A stretch of 64,000 nucleotides of DNA from Ichthyophis bannanicus (GCA_033557465.1 CM066033.1:14881080-14945079), one strand, 5' to 3'. Positions 11,135 through 21,672 are shown, counted from the stretch's first letter. Notes: a model not told the origin generated them from the sequence alone. Translations and numbers: made by a program.

Positions 11135-14134
11135 TACCCCTCTGCTTAAGTTATTACGGACTGGTGTAACTGGTGAAACTTCTTTCCTATAGTCCGTAAT
11201 ACCTACGAGAGTGTTCTCTTTTTGAAGCTCACTTACTTCCTGACTGGCTTCAGGGACATTATTATTTACAGGCCTCTCCTTCCAAGACTTAAGTACATTA
11301 ATATGGTAGGTCTGCCTACGCCCTCTTGCATTTTCTACCACATAAGATACTGGGCTCACTTGTTTAACAACCTTCCATGGCCCTTTCCACTGTACTTCAA
11401 ATTTTGGAGCTGTACCTGCTACTTGAACCAAAACCTTTTCACCAATGCTTAATTGGCGGCTTTTGGCCTTCCTATCATACCACCCTTTATGGCGCACTTG
11501 ACTGTCCTGCAGGTTCCTCTCAGCAACCTGCGACGTCCTTTTCAAACGTGCTCTCAAGTCACGTAGAAACAGTGGCACCTCCTGACTTCCTGGTTCAGGA
11601 TCAATCCATTGTTCCCTCAAAATGTCTAACAAACCCCATGGAGCCCTACCATACATCAATTCATATGGGGTTACACCTAGGGACACCTGAATTCTTTCCC
11701 TGCAGGCATACAAGGCAAAAGGCAATAACATATCCCATTCTTTTACCTCTCCTGCTAACCCCCTTCTCAGCATTTGTTTGAGAGTTTGGTTGAATCTCTC
11801 CACCAAACCGTTTGATTGTGGATGGTAGGCTGAGGTTTTTACGTGATGAATGCCAAAGGCATCCCAAACCTGGGCCAAATATTTGGAAACAAAATTGGAC
11901 CCTCGGTCAGTCAACACCTCTCTTGGGAATCCCACTTCACAAAACAATTTTACTAGCTCTAAAGCTATTGTTTTTGCAGAAACATTCCTCAATGGTATGG
12001 CCCAGGGAAACCTTGTTGCCTGATCTACCATAACTAGGGTGTATTGGAAACCTCGGGGCATTTTGACTAATGGGCCTACAATATCCATGGCAATGCGACC
12101 AATTGGGTCTGTGATAATTGGCATGGGAATCAATGGCACCACCGGTGGGTGAGCCGCTGTAACTCGCTGACACGCTGGACACTCAGCACAAAACTGGGCA
12201 GTTTCTTTGAAAATACCTGGCCAGTAAAAACGCTTAAGTATTTGATCCAGCGTTCCTTGCATCCCTTTATGACCTCCAACTGGATGATCATGTGCTAATC
12301 TAAGTACTAGCCCTTTGAAAGTTGTGGGTACCACCAATTGTTTACGTATGGTCCCATTTCTGGGGTCCTGCCTCTCTCTATATAATATTTCATTATCTAG
12401 TCTGAATCTGGGCAACTCCTCCCTGACCTCCTGAGCATACTTAAAAGCTCGGGTGAGAGCTTGATCAGCTCGCTGCTCTTGTGGAAAGTTAGGAAACTTT
12501 GCCACTAACTCAGCTGGCAGCCAGGGTAAACTTTGACCAGCTAACATCTCAGCCCTACCCTGTGCTCTGCAAAGTCTCTCACGCCGCTTTTGTGCTTTCA
12601 ACTTTCTTACTTTACCAGATGATGGGGTTATTAAATCATCATGAGAGGGTAAGTCTCCTAATAACTCTGCCTGCTCCCCCTCCTCCTTCTGCTGGCTCTC
12701 TACCTTAGCCTGCGAGCGGGTGGATACAAGGCCCCTCTTATTACCCATAGTTTGGCCTTCTGGAAGCTTAACCATCTTTTTAGCTAGGGACTGAGGACTT
12801 CCAAAGAATGGCCCGGGAGCTATTTCCATTATTAAACCTTCTCCCTCCTTCTTTCCTAGCCCTTCCACTAGACCCTGCTTAAATCTTGGCCAGTCCTTTC
12901 CTAGAACCAAATCAAAGGGTTGCCTAGGCACCACTGCTACCAGGACTTCCTCTTGTTCCCCCAGGCACTTAACCTTTAGCCTATAGGTGGGATGTGATGT
13001 TGCAGCACCATGAATGCACCCGATGTGAACTTGGCTTTCAGGGGTTCTAGGCACAAATCCTTCTTGGGCCTCTATTCTCTGCCAAAGCCTTTCTGACATC
13101 ATACTCTGGTCTGCCCCAGAGTCTAACAAAGCATTTATGGTAACCATCAAAAGAAATCCTTCCTTGGACTGTTCTAACTCCACACCCATTAAGCTAGTGT
13201 GTGACTGGCATCCTTTTTCTAAGTGTCCCCATTTTCCACACTTGAAACATTTCTCTCTATTCCACTGTGTCATCTGGTTTGATACAGTACATTCATTATC
13301 AGAAACATTTTTAATTATTTTCTTTTCTGATACAGCACATCTTGCTTCAACACCAATCTTCAGAGGGCCACCCATTCTATGGCAAGCCTGCGTGGCTCCC
13401 AAGAATCTCTCTGCTAGCATGGTTGCCTCTCCAAGATTTTGGCAATTTTGCTGTATAAGGAAAGTGTGCAAATCTTTAGGCACCCCAGACATAAATTGTT
13501 CAAGCATTATAATATCTAATAACATTTCTACCGTCTTTTGCTCAGGCTCCAACCATTTTACAGCTAAACCTCTGATTCTCTGACTCAGAGCCCTGGGTGT
13601 TTCACCCACTCTCAATGTAGTAGCTCTAAACATTCGCCTATACTCTGAAATAGACAACCCTAGGCGATCTCTAATAGCAGCCTTTACATCCTTATAATTC
13701 AAAGCCTGGGCTGCTGGCATTGCTCTGTAAGCTGCAAGCGCCTCTCCAGTTAATGAGGCTGCCAGCCTTACTGCCCACTGGGTCTCTGGCCATGCTAATG
13801 CTTGTGCCACTCTTTCAAAAGACTCTAGAAAATCATCAACATTATCATCTGGAGTTAGCTTCCCAAAACTAAATGCCCCAATCCCTTGATTGAGTCCCAC
13901 ACTGTCCACATGTGGTGTACCAGTATTTACTGCTGGTCTTGCATCTGTTCCACTTTGGCTCTGCAGCTGAACTAGGGCTTGCACCAGATCAAGCACTGGC
14001 TTCTGCTGGTCCATTAAGGCTCTCATAGCAGTGTCCTGAGCCTGCTGTGCTAGCTCCTGCTGCCTGCTGAACTGGGCTGCCATCCACTGAGCTAGTTCCT
14101 TTGAATCCATCTTGAACCCTGTAAGAAAATACAA
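10106..14134 (-). CDS. Gag-protease-integrase polyprotein lacking RT/RNase H, C-terminus inside the 3' LTR
   Basis: The ORF is 1,342 codons and uninterrupted. The likely start is the second Met (residue 9, MDSKELAQWM). Residues about 165-255 are a capsid C-terminal/SCAN-like helical region (YRRMFRATTLRVGETPRAL onward). A CCHC zinc knuckle (CFKCGKWGHLEKGC) is at about 295-310, and an aspartic protease box (LLDSGADQS) at about 336. The integrase follows: an HHCC zinc-binding domain (HDHPVGGHKG, about 615; CAECPACQ), then catalytic D near 681 (MDIVGP), D near 742 (LTDRGSNF) and E near 779 (ERFNQTLKQ), then an SH3/chromo-like end near 960. Residues about 1,000-1,342 are a charged, Arg/Ser-rich tail that lies inside the LTR. 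No RT or RNase H is present either between PR and IN or after IN. Gmr1-like gypsy elements place IN before RT, so this may be a Gmr1-type element that lost its 3' RT-RH. Alternatively RT was excised in frame from a standard PR-RT-IN order. Confidence 0.88.
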   Translation of the reverse strand: MYFLTGFKMDSKELAQWMAAQFSRQQELAQQAQDTAMRALMDQQKPVLDLVQALVQLQSQSGTDARPAVNTGTPHVDSVGLNQGIGAFSFGKLTPDDNVDDFLESFERVAQALAWPETQWAVRLAASLTGEALAAYRAMPAAQALNYKDVKAAIRDRLGLSISEYRRMFRATTLRVGETPRALSQRIRGLAVKWLEPEQKTVEMLLDIIMLEQFMSGVPKDLHTFLIQQNCQNLGEATMLAERFLGATQACHRMGGPLKIGVEARCAVSEKKIIKNVSDNECTVSNQMTQWNREKCFKCGKWGHLEKGCQSHTSLMGVELEQSKEGFLLMVTINALLDSGADQSMMSERLWQRIEAQEGFVPRTPESQVHIGCIHGAATSHPTYRLKVKCLGEQEEVLVAVVPRQPFDLVLGKDWPRFKQGLVEGLGKKEGEGLIMEIAPGPFFGSPQSLAKKMVKLPEGQTMGNKRGLVSTRSQAKVESQQKEEGEQAELLGDLPSHDDLITPSSGKVRKLKAQKRRERLCRAQGRAEMLAGQSLPWLPAELVAKFPNFPQEQRADQALTRAFKYAQEVREELPRFRLDNEILYRERQDPRNGTIRKQLVVPTTFKGLVLRLAHDHPVGGHKGMQGTLDQILKRFYWPGIFKETAQFCAECPACQRVTAAHPPVVPLIPMPIITDPIGRIAMDIVGPLVKMPRGFQYTLVMVDQATRFPWAIPLRNVSAKTIALELVKLFCEVGFPREVLTDRGSNFVSKYLAQVWDAFGIHHVKTSAYHPQSNGLVERFNQTLKQMLRRGLAGEVKEWDMLLPFALYACRERIQVSLGVTPYELMYGRAPWGLLDILREQWIDPEPGSQEVPLFLRDLRARLKRTSQVAERNLQDSQVRHKGWYDRKAKSRQLSIGEKVLVQVAGTAPKFEVQWKGPWKVVKQVSPVSYVVENARGRRQTYHINVLKSWKERPVNNNVPEASQEVSELQKENTLVGITDYRKEVSPVTPVRNNLSRGVCDKEAYHSSGRGYRKGEVSLNKQPVSAGRNEKTEFCHKRLPVPECTRFPTAMRGAEVRKRVFNQKGYEVIPKHSLQRAGLDSAQLRCARMEHSSQRARPDSAQLRCVREDHSSKQNKSRVYSTDDHLHDHLGYPENCPQYPENQLEFDHQFHLKDHQKQKPNRTDREGKRPFGRRKRKAFERSRRVQSSTYTGRYSKGQHTPLDWGKPEEWCCRARNYQRLPVRETAARGRDYKTCARRYMKRDPVSRDLEWKAGHKNWTTYWPGYIERNSSSNGSSGMNTDLCPSYNLERQQGNKYSPENAPLRDSSVPIHDIEPMLVEQGGIITDEDPVYMDCSLSKLRW
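11135..11143 (-). other. Polypurine tract next to the 3' LTR
   Basis: The minus strand reads AGAGGGGTA immediately upstream of the 3' LTR start (TGTGATAAGG). This is the usual position of the plus-strand primer for LTR-element reverse transcription, and it supports the LTR boundary at 11,134. Confidence 0.65.
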
Positions 14135-14446
14135 AGAAAAAAAACACAGTGCACCACCTTCCAGACAGGTGTTTTTTTCTACACTCTTTTTTTTTTTTCA
14201 ATTACCCCTGTGCTTACTCCCATCCACCACTAGACATGCCCAGGTACTTATTACCTTGTCTCAGTGATGAATCCAGCTCTGCACAGGGTCTTTTCCTCCT
14301 GGGACAGCTTCCTGGAACAACCTCTTTTCCTCCAAAGTGTAGTTGAGGGAAAATCTTTTTTTCCAGCTTTAAACTTGAACTTTAGTTGTAATCCTCAGCA
14401 TGTAAATCCCCTTTTGTGCAAAAGCAATCCGAAAAACTACGCCATT
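14135..14446 (-). other. LTR-element leader with candidate primer-binding site (14,427-14,444)
   Basis: Non-coding leader between the 5' LTR and gag. Two bases after the LTR the minus strand reads TGGCGTAGTTTTTCGGAT, which has the TGG start expected of a tRNA 3'-end complement. I could not assign the tRNA. Long T runs (14,188-14,199) are present. Confidence 0.5.
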
Positions 14447-16000
14447 TGTCAGACGGCTGCCTGGGTGAGAATCTTCACACTTGGCAAGTGCATATTTCTA
14501 TATGATTTGCAAGGTATTGTGGGCAATGTAGTTCATTCACACCAGACACAGCTGCTGACAATAATTTAGTTGTGCTCTTGGGTAAAGCCAATAAGATATT
14601 TATTTATGGGGTTATTTCTCCCAACACAGATATGCTTGGTAGCACATAAATTAGGTTACTTGCTTTCAGTGTTAACTTGGAAAAACAAAGTCAAAATCAG
14701 GAAAACAACAAATGAAAAGCCACAAAGCAATAAACAAACTGTTCTTTTCAATGTTAACTTCTGATTACTTCCCACATAGATACAGAAGTGATTCTCTCCT
14801 AGCTCACAAGCAATTAGGTAAGGCTTAATTGCTAGCAGTTACCAGCTGAAACCCCTTAGCTGGCTTGCCTTCCACTGTGTGGGTCAAATCCTGCTTCAGG
14901 AGCTTTTCTGAGTAGATTAAAGAACAAATTTGTATTTCTTTGTGATGGTTGCTGTACTTTATAACAGAAAGTTACCAACGGAGTTTAGATAGAGAGCAGT
15001 CCATATAAACTGGATCCTCATCTGCTATTATTCCCCCTTGTTCAACAAGCATGGGTTCAATATCATGGATTGGCACAGATGACTCTCTCAATGGAGCATT
15101 TTCAGGAGAATACTTGTTTCCCTGCTGTCTTTCAAGGTTATAGCTAGGGCATAGATCAGTGTTCATACCTGAGCTTCCATTGCTGCTAGAGTTCCTCTCT
15201 ATATAGCCTGGCCAGTATGTAGTCCAGTTCTTATGTCCAGCCTTCCAATCCAGATCCCTGGACACTGGATCTCTCTTCATATACCTTCTGGCACAGGTCT
15301 TATAGTCCCTTTCATGTGCAGCCGTCTCCCTCCCAGGTAGCCTCTGGTGATTCCTAGCTCTGCAGCACCATTCCTCTGGCTTTCCCCAGTCCAATGGTGT
15401 ATGCTGGCCCTTGGAATACCTCCCAGTATACGTACTGCTTTGGACTCTTCTAGACCTCTCAAAGGCTTTTCTCTTCCTTCTTCCAAAGGGTCTCTTTCCC
15501 TCTCTGTCCGTCCGGTTTGGCTTCTGCTTCTGATGATCCTTCAGATGAAACTGATGATCAAACTCAAGCTGATTCTCAGGATACTGAGGACAATTCTCTG
15601 GATATCCAAGGTGATCATGAAGATGGTCATCTGTAGAATAAACTCTACTCTTATTCTGCTTAGATGAGTGATCCTCCCTAACACAGCGCAGCTGTGCTGA
15701 ATCAGGCCTTGCCCTTTGAGATGAGTGTTCCATCCTAGCACAGCGCAGCTGTGCTGAATCAAGCCCTGCCCTTTGCAATGAGTGCTTGGGGATTACCTCA
15801 TAGCCCTTTTGATTGAACACACGTTTTCTCACTTCAGCTCCTCTCATGGCTGTTGGAAACCTGGTGCATTCTGGGACTGGTAGTCTTTTATGGCAAAATT
15901 CTGTTTTCTCATTTCTACCAGCACTGACAGGTTGCTTGTTCAGAGACACTTCACCTTTTCTATAGCCCCTTCCTAAGCTATGATAAGCTTCCTTATCACA
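14447..16000 (-). repeat. 5' LTR (1,554 bp)
   Basis: Near-identical to 9,579-11,134, with a 2-bp length difference near 14,480 and scattered substitutions. It contains an open minus-strand frame 14,972-15,949 (325 codons from its first Met) that corresponds to the C-terminal tail of the polyprotein. At first sight this looks like a truncated second element, but the TG/CA ends, TSD and purine tract show that it is the LTR. Confidence 0.88.
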
Positions 16001-16004
16001 GACT
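16001..16004. repeat. LTR-element TSD, right copy
   Basis: GACT, matching 9,575-9,578. L1 ORF2 resumes from here. Confidence 0.8.
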
Positions 16005-18825
16005 CTATACAGCAGAACCGGGTTCTCCTACCCGGATGACGGAATATCTGAGGGGTGTTGACCTTCCTCGGTTGAGTGCGGCCGAGAAGGACTTATTACA
16101 TCAACCGTTGACGGTCCAAGAGGTGCAAACTGTTATTTCTAAGGCCAGTTGTTATAAAACTCCGGAACCTGACGGGCTCGGTGCTGAATTTTACAAGATC
16201 CTCAGTGACTTCATTTCTCCAACCTTAGTGGCACTCCAAACTCAAAGATCTGAGCAGGGCTATTTTAAGTGGGGGGGGGGGGGTAATCATGCTCTTATCA
16301 CCCTTATTCCCAAGCCAGGAAAAGATCCCTTACAGGCGTCTTCCTATCGTCCCATCTCCCTTCTTAATTTTGATCTTAAATTGCTGGCGAAAGTTCTTGC
16401 AGATCGACTGGCGGGAGTCTTATGTCATTTGGTCCACGACTCTCAAGTTGGCTTTGTGAAAAACCGGTACGCGGTGCGCAATTTGTGTAAGATCTTAGCC
16501 TCACTGGAGGGGGTACATAGCAGAAAGCAACATTCATTGTTAGTGAGCTTTGATGCAGAAAAAGCCTTTGATCGCGTAGACTGGCAGTATTTGCAATACC
16601 TACTCCCATGCTATGGTCTTGGGCCTTCCTTTTGTAATATGGTCAACGGCCTTTACGCTACGCCGTCAGCGGCGATTTGCTGCAATGGGGTTTTATCAGA
16701 TGATTTCTACTTACAACGTGGGACTCGGCAGGGGTGTTCTCTCTCCCCCCTTCTTTTTGTCCTGTCTCTTGACCATTTTATACGTCGGGTGGAGCTGTCG
16801 AGAGAGATCCGTGGGGTCCATATAGGTTCACATGAATTTAAAGTGTCTGCCTTTGCAGAGGATCTTCTTGTGCATTTGTCAGTGCCCAGTCATTCCTTGC
16901 CTCTCCTGTTGCGGGAATTCCGTACGTTTGGACAGTTTGCTGGTCTATCCATTAACAAGGGAAAATCAGAAGCCCTGGATGTTTCGGGGCAATTGCGGGA
17001 CGTTTGACCAGGGGATTTCCCTTTGCAATGGGCAGAGAACCAATTTCTCTATTTAGGGATTGTGTTGACTAGTCAACCCTCTCGCCTATATCGGTGTAAT
17101 TTTCACTGGCTCATTACTCGGCTTCAGGCTCAATTTCAGGCGTGGAGGTCCCTTCCCCTCTCTTTGACTGGGCGGGTAGCGGCGATCAAGATGATTGTAT
17201 TACCGCAGATACTTTATTGGCTGCAGACTCTTCCTGTTTGGCTACTGAAATGCGATCTCCGGCGCCTGGAGGGGGTACTTCGGGGGTTTTTATGGCGGGG
17301 AGGGAGGGCGCGAATCCCCTTTTGCCGTCTGGTGGGCAGCTGGCATCAGGGGGGGCTGGGGCTTCCCGATCTTGGGGCTTATGCCTTGGCTTGCCAGGCT
17401 CGGCACTTGGGGGATTGGTTAGGAGGGACTGAAGTGTATACGCCTAGGGCCCTTGAGGAAGCGCTGGTAGCGCCTAATGCCCTGCTGGCCCTCTTACATC
17501 AGGAGAACCGTCTACTTTGGAGTACCTTTGGGGATGGTGCGTTGCTTAGTTCAGTCCGGCGAACCTGGAAGCAGTTTAATATCTATTGGGGGAAGAACTG
17601 GCGGGTTTCGAGTTGGTACCTATTCAAGGCAATGCACAGTTTACCCCAGGTACTGACTCAGCGACGTTTCTGGAATGGGATCGAAAGGGAATTTGCAATC
17701 TTGGCCATGTGGTGGACCCTTTGGGGAAATGTAAGCGGTTTACATCTTTATCTGGGGAATATGATTTGCAGCCTGGTCATTTTTTTGCTTACCTGCAGAT
17801 TGCTCATTATGTGGCCTCGTTGCCGGAGGGGGAACTCCGAGTGGAGCGTTCGGCACAGATATTGGAATTTCTGGATTTGGGGGGTGAGATCCCACCGTCT
17901 ATTAGAGTGTTGAAAACTCGGATAGCCCAATTTAGGGCTTCTCCCGATTACCGGGGTGTGGAACTGGAGTGGGCATCGGAGATGGGGTCTGAGCTTCCCC
18001 CTGGTATGGTTCTGGGAGCTCTCCGTAGGATCGGGGAGCTGGTGGTCGGAGCCCGCTGGAGGGAGATACAATTTAAATGCATAACCAGGGTTCATATGTC
18101 CCCGCGACGGGCCTTTCGTTGTCATATTACTTCCGATGGGAGTTGCCCGTGCTGCTCTGAGCCACTGGCGACCTTGCTGCATATGTGGTGGGGATGTCGG
18201 TTCATACGCCCCTTTTGGGCGAAAATTGGTTCCTTCCTGGCAGAGATTCTGGGGCAGCGGGTGTGGTGGGATGCTTCTCTTATTGTGTTGGATAATTTAC
18301 GTCCCACGCAACCCAAAGGGCTCGCTTACTGCTCCGTAAGGCTTGTCTGGTGGGTAAAGGGCCCGTGTTACATAATTGGAGGGAACGGAGCCCACCTTCT
18401 TTTTGGGAGTGGCGCAATAGCTTCCATCAATTAATGCTCTTGGAGTGTAGATGCGCCCGGGGTAGTGCTCGGAGATGGCCGGCTTTTCAGAGACTATGGG
18501 ACCCTTACATCCAAAACCTGAGCCCTGGTAGTCGCAATGCAGTGCTGCAACTGGGTCTTTAATGAAGCCTATCCTCATAGGCCTCCCTTGGTGGCTTCTG
18601 CGGTGCCGAACCTGGAGGTCTACTTTGACTGTTGGATGGTGACTATGGGAAGGGGGGAGGGGGTGGTGGGATGGGTTTGGGCGGGGAGGATATAATTTGA
18701 AAATGTACCTGTACCGTTCATTGGTCTCCGGGTTGGGGATCAGAACCAACCCCGCTCGGAGTCAGCATGCTGTTTTTTTTAATGTTTGTACTGTGTATGG
18801 GTTTAAATAAAATTTTCAAAAAAAA

Positions 18826-18843
18826 AAGAATGAGAGGTTAGAT
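18826..18843. repeat. L1 target-site duplication, right copy
   Basis: Exact copy of 6,107-6,124, following TTTAAATAAAATTTTC and an A tract. Confidence 0.9.
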
Positions 18844-19408
18844 ATGATTGTCCTCCTTCTATCCAATCTCTGAGATATCAATCAGTGGGACATTGTGATA
18901 CTGGGTACAAATTATATCATAATGACAGAGCGCAACCCCTCCACCCATTTTATCTACTCTGTTAGAGAGGACATTGAGTCACACAGGATTAAAATTTTGC
19001 AGGAAACAAAATACACTATAGAATCTCTATTGATTAAAATGCCATGTAAAAAGAGGAAGGCGATGGCATTGGGGGTGTACTACCGACCTGGTCAGAATGA
19101 ACAGATGGATGATGAAATGCTCAAAGAAATCAGGGAAGCTAACAAAAGTTACAATGCAGTAATAATTGTAGGTGATTTCATTTACTCTGGTATCAGCTGG
19201 GTCACTGTCATGGCAGGACATGCTAGGGAGATAAAGTTTCTAGATGAAATAAATGACTGCCTCGTGGAGCAGCTGGTTAATCAACCGACAAGTGGGGAAG
19301 CCATTTTGGATCTAGTCCTTAGTGGAACCCAAGATCTGGTGCAAGAGATAAAGATGTTGGGGAAACTTGGCAAAAGTGATCATAGCGTGATCGTGTTTAT
19401 AAGAATAT

Positions 19409-19835
19409 AAGATATGCCATACTGCGTCAGACCAAGGTCCATCAAGCCCAGTATCCTGTTTCCAACAGTGGCCAATCTAGGTCACAAGTACTTAGCAGTT
19501 TCCCTAGAAGAGACAGGTTCCACATTTCTTGTATTGGGACAAGCAGTGGATTTCCTGGGTCCCCTTTAATAATGATTTATGGACCTTTCCTCCAGGAACT
19601 TGTGCAAACATTTTTTAAGCCCAGCTACACTAACAGCTTTTACTACATCCTCCGGTAACTAATTCCACAGTTTGATTACATGTTGAGTGAAAAAATATTT
19701 TCTATTAGTCTTATATGGGTTACACTGTAGCTTCATTGCATGTCTCCTAGTCTATCTACGTTTTTATGGTTTAAACAATTGATCTACTTTTACCTGTTCC
19801 ATGCCATTCATTTATTTATAAACCTCTATCAGCGA
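19409..19835 (-). mobile_element. CR1 3' end, inverted
   Basis: Reads as the reverse complement of the CR1 3' end seen at 23,700-24,172: ATGCCATACTGCGTCAGACC, then CAGTATCCTGTTTCCAACAG, then the coding end. It inserted in the opposite orientation into the CR1 endonuclease region. Confidence 0.75.
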
Positions 19836-20045
19836 AGCGAAGGGTAGTGGGTAGTTGGTGATTCTTCTGAGGGGTACTGAGGCACCCATGTCCATCTGCC
19901 GACCAGACTATTTGGCTATTCTTCATCATACCTCCAAGTTCAGTCCCGACTACCGGGTTTTCGCCTCTTACCAGCAGCTTGGAGACTGAGCGTGTCCAAA
20001 ATGACGACACCACCTACTTGGGCAGCTGGCACCACCCACCAGTAT
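19836..20045. mobile_element. DIRS terminal-region fragment
   Basis: Positions 19,975-20,045 (CAGCAGCTTGGAGACTGAG and GGCACCACCCACCAG) match the reverse complement of the DIRS-1 leader palindrome at about 5,955-6,060. This suggests a detached DIRS end. The segment before it is not recognised. Confidence 0.45.
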
Positions 20046-20679
20046 TCTCTCTTTCCAAGAAGCTGGAGAAGGGTGAATCCCTTAGTCTGGATGCACTAGA
20101 AGGAACAGCTAAGATTCTTTTTGCTTTGTTCATTGGAGTTTGAGGACTACTGTGTGGGCTGGGGCTCTGAGCGTAAAGCTTCCTTCAAGGATCTTAAAAA
20201 GATTGTAAAGGAGCTAACTGATAGGACAAATGGGCAGAGAAGCCCTGGGAGACAGATACCTGCCCCACACACTCTGATCTCACTGAGTATGTATACCAGC
20301 ACCTGAACCCGCTGAATGTGAAGTGCTGTGAGCAAGCAGAAACAACCCCCAGCACTGTGTTTCCTGCTGCCGCCGAAGCAGAGATCAGCTGGCCGAGCGA
20401 GCACGCGGACAGTCCGTCAGCCATGGTAAGCAGGAGCTTTCATTTTGGGCTGCTAAGGGGGGTGTGAGCCTGTCAACGGTACCAAGCGGCAATATTTTTA
20501 GACCGTAGGGGTGCCGGAAAGTAAGTGCATGGGGAATGGCCGCCATTTCAGAGCACAGCTGAGTTTTGTTTTGATTTTGGGTGTTGGAGGGCACGGACGC
20601 TGGGATATATTCTCCTTGCGTTTTATTTTATTCTTTCATCTTTTTTGCATTTAAAAGCCATTTTTTGCCCTAGACAGGA
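20046..20679 (+). other. Unassigned segment with possible pseudo-exon
   Basis: Positions about 20,060-20,425 translate in two or three frames to non-repetitive protein-like sequence (LEKGESLSLDALEG; ERKASFKDLKKIVKELTD; YVYQHLNPLNVKCCEQAE). It ends at ATGGTAAGCAG, which resembles a splice donor (20,423-20,432). I do not recognise the protein. The rest, to 20,679, is AT-rich without features. It may be a captured host exon, a processed pseudogene, or the leader of an unknown retroelement. Confidence 0.3.
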
Positions 20680-20990
20680 ATTTCATAAGGAATGAGGTTT
20701 GATTTAATAAATGGAGGAAGGACAGCAGGGAAATCCACAGTACTGCCTTTTAACTTTCAAAAGCGAAACTATGATAAAATGAGAGAAATAGTCAAGAAAA
20801 AAGCTAAAATGGAGCAGCAGTAAAGGTTAAAAATGTATACCAAGCATGGGTGTTGTTCTAAAAATACTATCTTGGAAGCCCAGACCAGCTATATTCCAGG
20901 CTTTAAGAAAAGTGAAAAGAAGTCCAAAAACCTGCCAGCATGGTTTAAAGGTGAGGTCAAAGAGGCTGTTGTAGCAAAAAAAACATCTTT

Positions 20991-20998
20991 CAGGAAAT
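20991..20998. repeat. L2 insertion TSD, left copy
   Basis: CAGGAAAT here and at 21,673-21,680 bracket the L2 fragment inside CR1. Confidence 0.6.
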
Positions 20999-21672
20999 GT
21001 ATTTATTTAACAGGTGTTATATACTGCCTTATCCTATAATCAAAGAGGTTTACATGATAAAAAAAACATGATACATGGCAGTTATACATTACATAGTCGT
21101 GTGGGGTTGGGGACATGCGGGAGGTTCTTGATAGTAACTTATTTACAAAGAGGCGTATATACAATATTTACAAATGTCATGATTTGAGTCAGCTGATTTT
21201 GTCGGGGGGGGGAGGGGTCAATGGGAGGAGGGGGAGTTATGCATTAAGTGACGGTTCTGTAGTGTTCTATGAAAAGATAAGTTTTGAGTTTCTTCCTGAA
21301 GACTTTGGCATCAGTGGTGGCTCTCAGGTCATATGGAAGGGAGTTCCAGAGGGCCGGTACTGCTAGTGACAATGCTCTTGCAGATGTGGATTGGGTGGTT
21401 TGAGAGTAGATGCTAGAGGTCTGAATGATTTCCACTCTGTTACGTCGTCTGGGTCTTGTGCTTGTGTTCATGTTGACGAGAATGTCAGGGGACAAGTTGT
21501 GCTGGATCTTGTATATGTTGAGATCTATTTTGAATTTGATCCCGGAGGCGATCGGAAGCCAATGCAGTTGGCTCGGGGTGAGGGAGGAATTTATGATCCG
21601 GTGATGATGCGAGCAGCAGAATTTTGTGCCATCTGTAGGGGTCTGATTGTTTGGGTGGTCCATGTAATAGTC
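20999..21672 (-). mobile_element. L2-type LINE 3' fragment
   Basis: The minus strand encodes the C-terminal end of an L2/Rex1-type ORF2: LTPSQLHWLPIASGIKFKID, then ARALSLAVPALWNSLPYDLR, then FRKKLKTYLF (about 21,600-21,250). Its 3' UTR and AT-rich end run to about 21,000. One frame shift or stop lies upstream. The copy is 5' truncated and inserted into CR1 with an 8-bp duplication (CAGGAAAT). Confidence 0.75.

Larger units (their letters stand above)
9579..16000 (-). mobile_element. Ty3/gypsy-type LTR retrotransposon encoding Gag-PR-IN but no RT/RNase H
   Basis: The element is 6.4 kb with two near-identical direct LTRs of about 1.55 kb (9,579-11,134 and 14,447-16,000), TG/CA ends and a 4-bp TSD inside L1 ORF2. 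On the minus strand the order is 5' LTR, candidate primer-binding site starting TGGCG two bases after the LTR, leader, a single gag-protease-integrase ORF, a purine tract AGAGGGGTA, then the 3' LTR. No reverse transcriptase or RNase H motifs (no YxDD box) exist anywhere between the LTRs. Mobility would therefore need RT supplied in trans. The intact ORF and the few LTR differences indicate a recent insertion. Confidence 0.88.
8342..18562 (+). pseudogene. L1 ORF2 (endonuclease - reverse transcriptase), interrupted
   Basis: The expected start is CTG in place of ATG (LKIVSWNVCGL at 8,342). Endonuclease motifs follow: RADIVLLQETH near 8,422, after a frameshift at about 8,400; a GGFI at the usual GDFN site near 8,747; and ISDHAFIWLEL near 9,009, after another shift near 8,900. 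The LTR element occupies 9,579-16,000. The RT resumes with YRPISLLNFDLKLLAK (about 16,345) and SFDAEKAFDRVDW (about 16,546). The catalytic box reads FAED where FADD is expected (about 16,850). A TGA at 17,005-17,007 and shifts near 17,600 and 18,350 damage the rest. The C-terminal cysteine/histidine cluster is near 18,120-18,195. Confidence 0.85.
6125..18825 (+). mobile_element. L1-clade LINE, 5'-complete but inactivated and split by an LTR element
   Basis: The element has a 5' UTR (6,125-6,298), ORF1 (6,299-7,138), a spacer, ORF2 (about 8,342-18,562) with an apurinic-type endonuclease, RT and C-terminal zinc-finger-like region, a 3' UTR and an A-rich tail, all bounded by an exact 18-bp TSD. 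Without the LTR insertion it would be about 6.3 kb. The ORF1 type (coiled coil followed by RRNNLRVMGI) and ORF2 style place it in the L1 clade rather than CR1/L2. In-frame stops, frameshifts and a homopolymer G run in the RT mean it is inactive. Confidence 0.85.

Noticed and set aside
14447..16000. A second, truncated LTR element in tandem
   Set aside because: It begins TG, ends CA, is followed by the matching GACT duplication, and its twin at 9,579-11,134 is preceded by a purine tract. It is therefore the 5' LTR and not another element.
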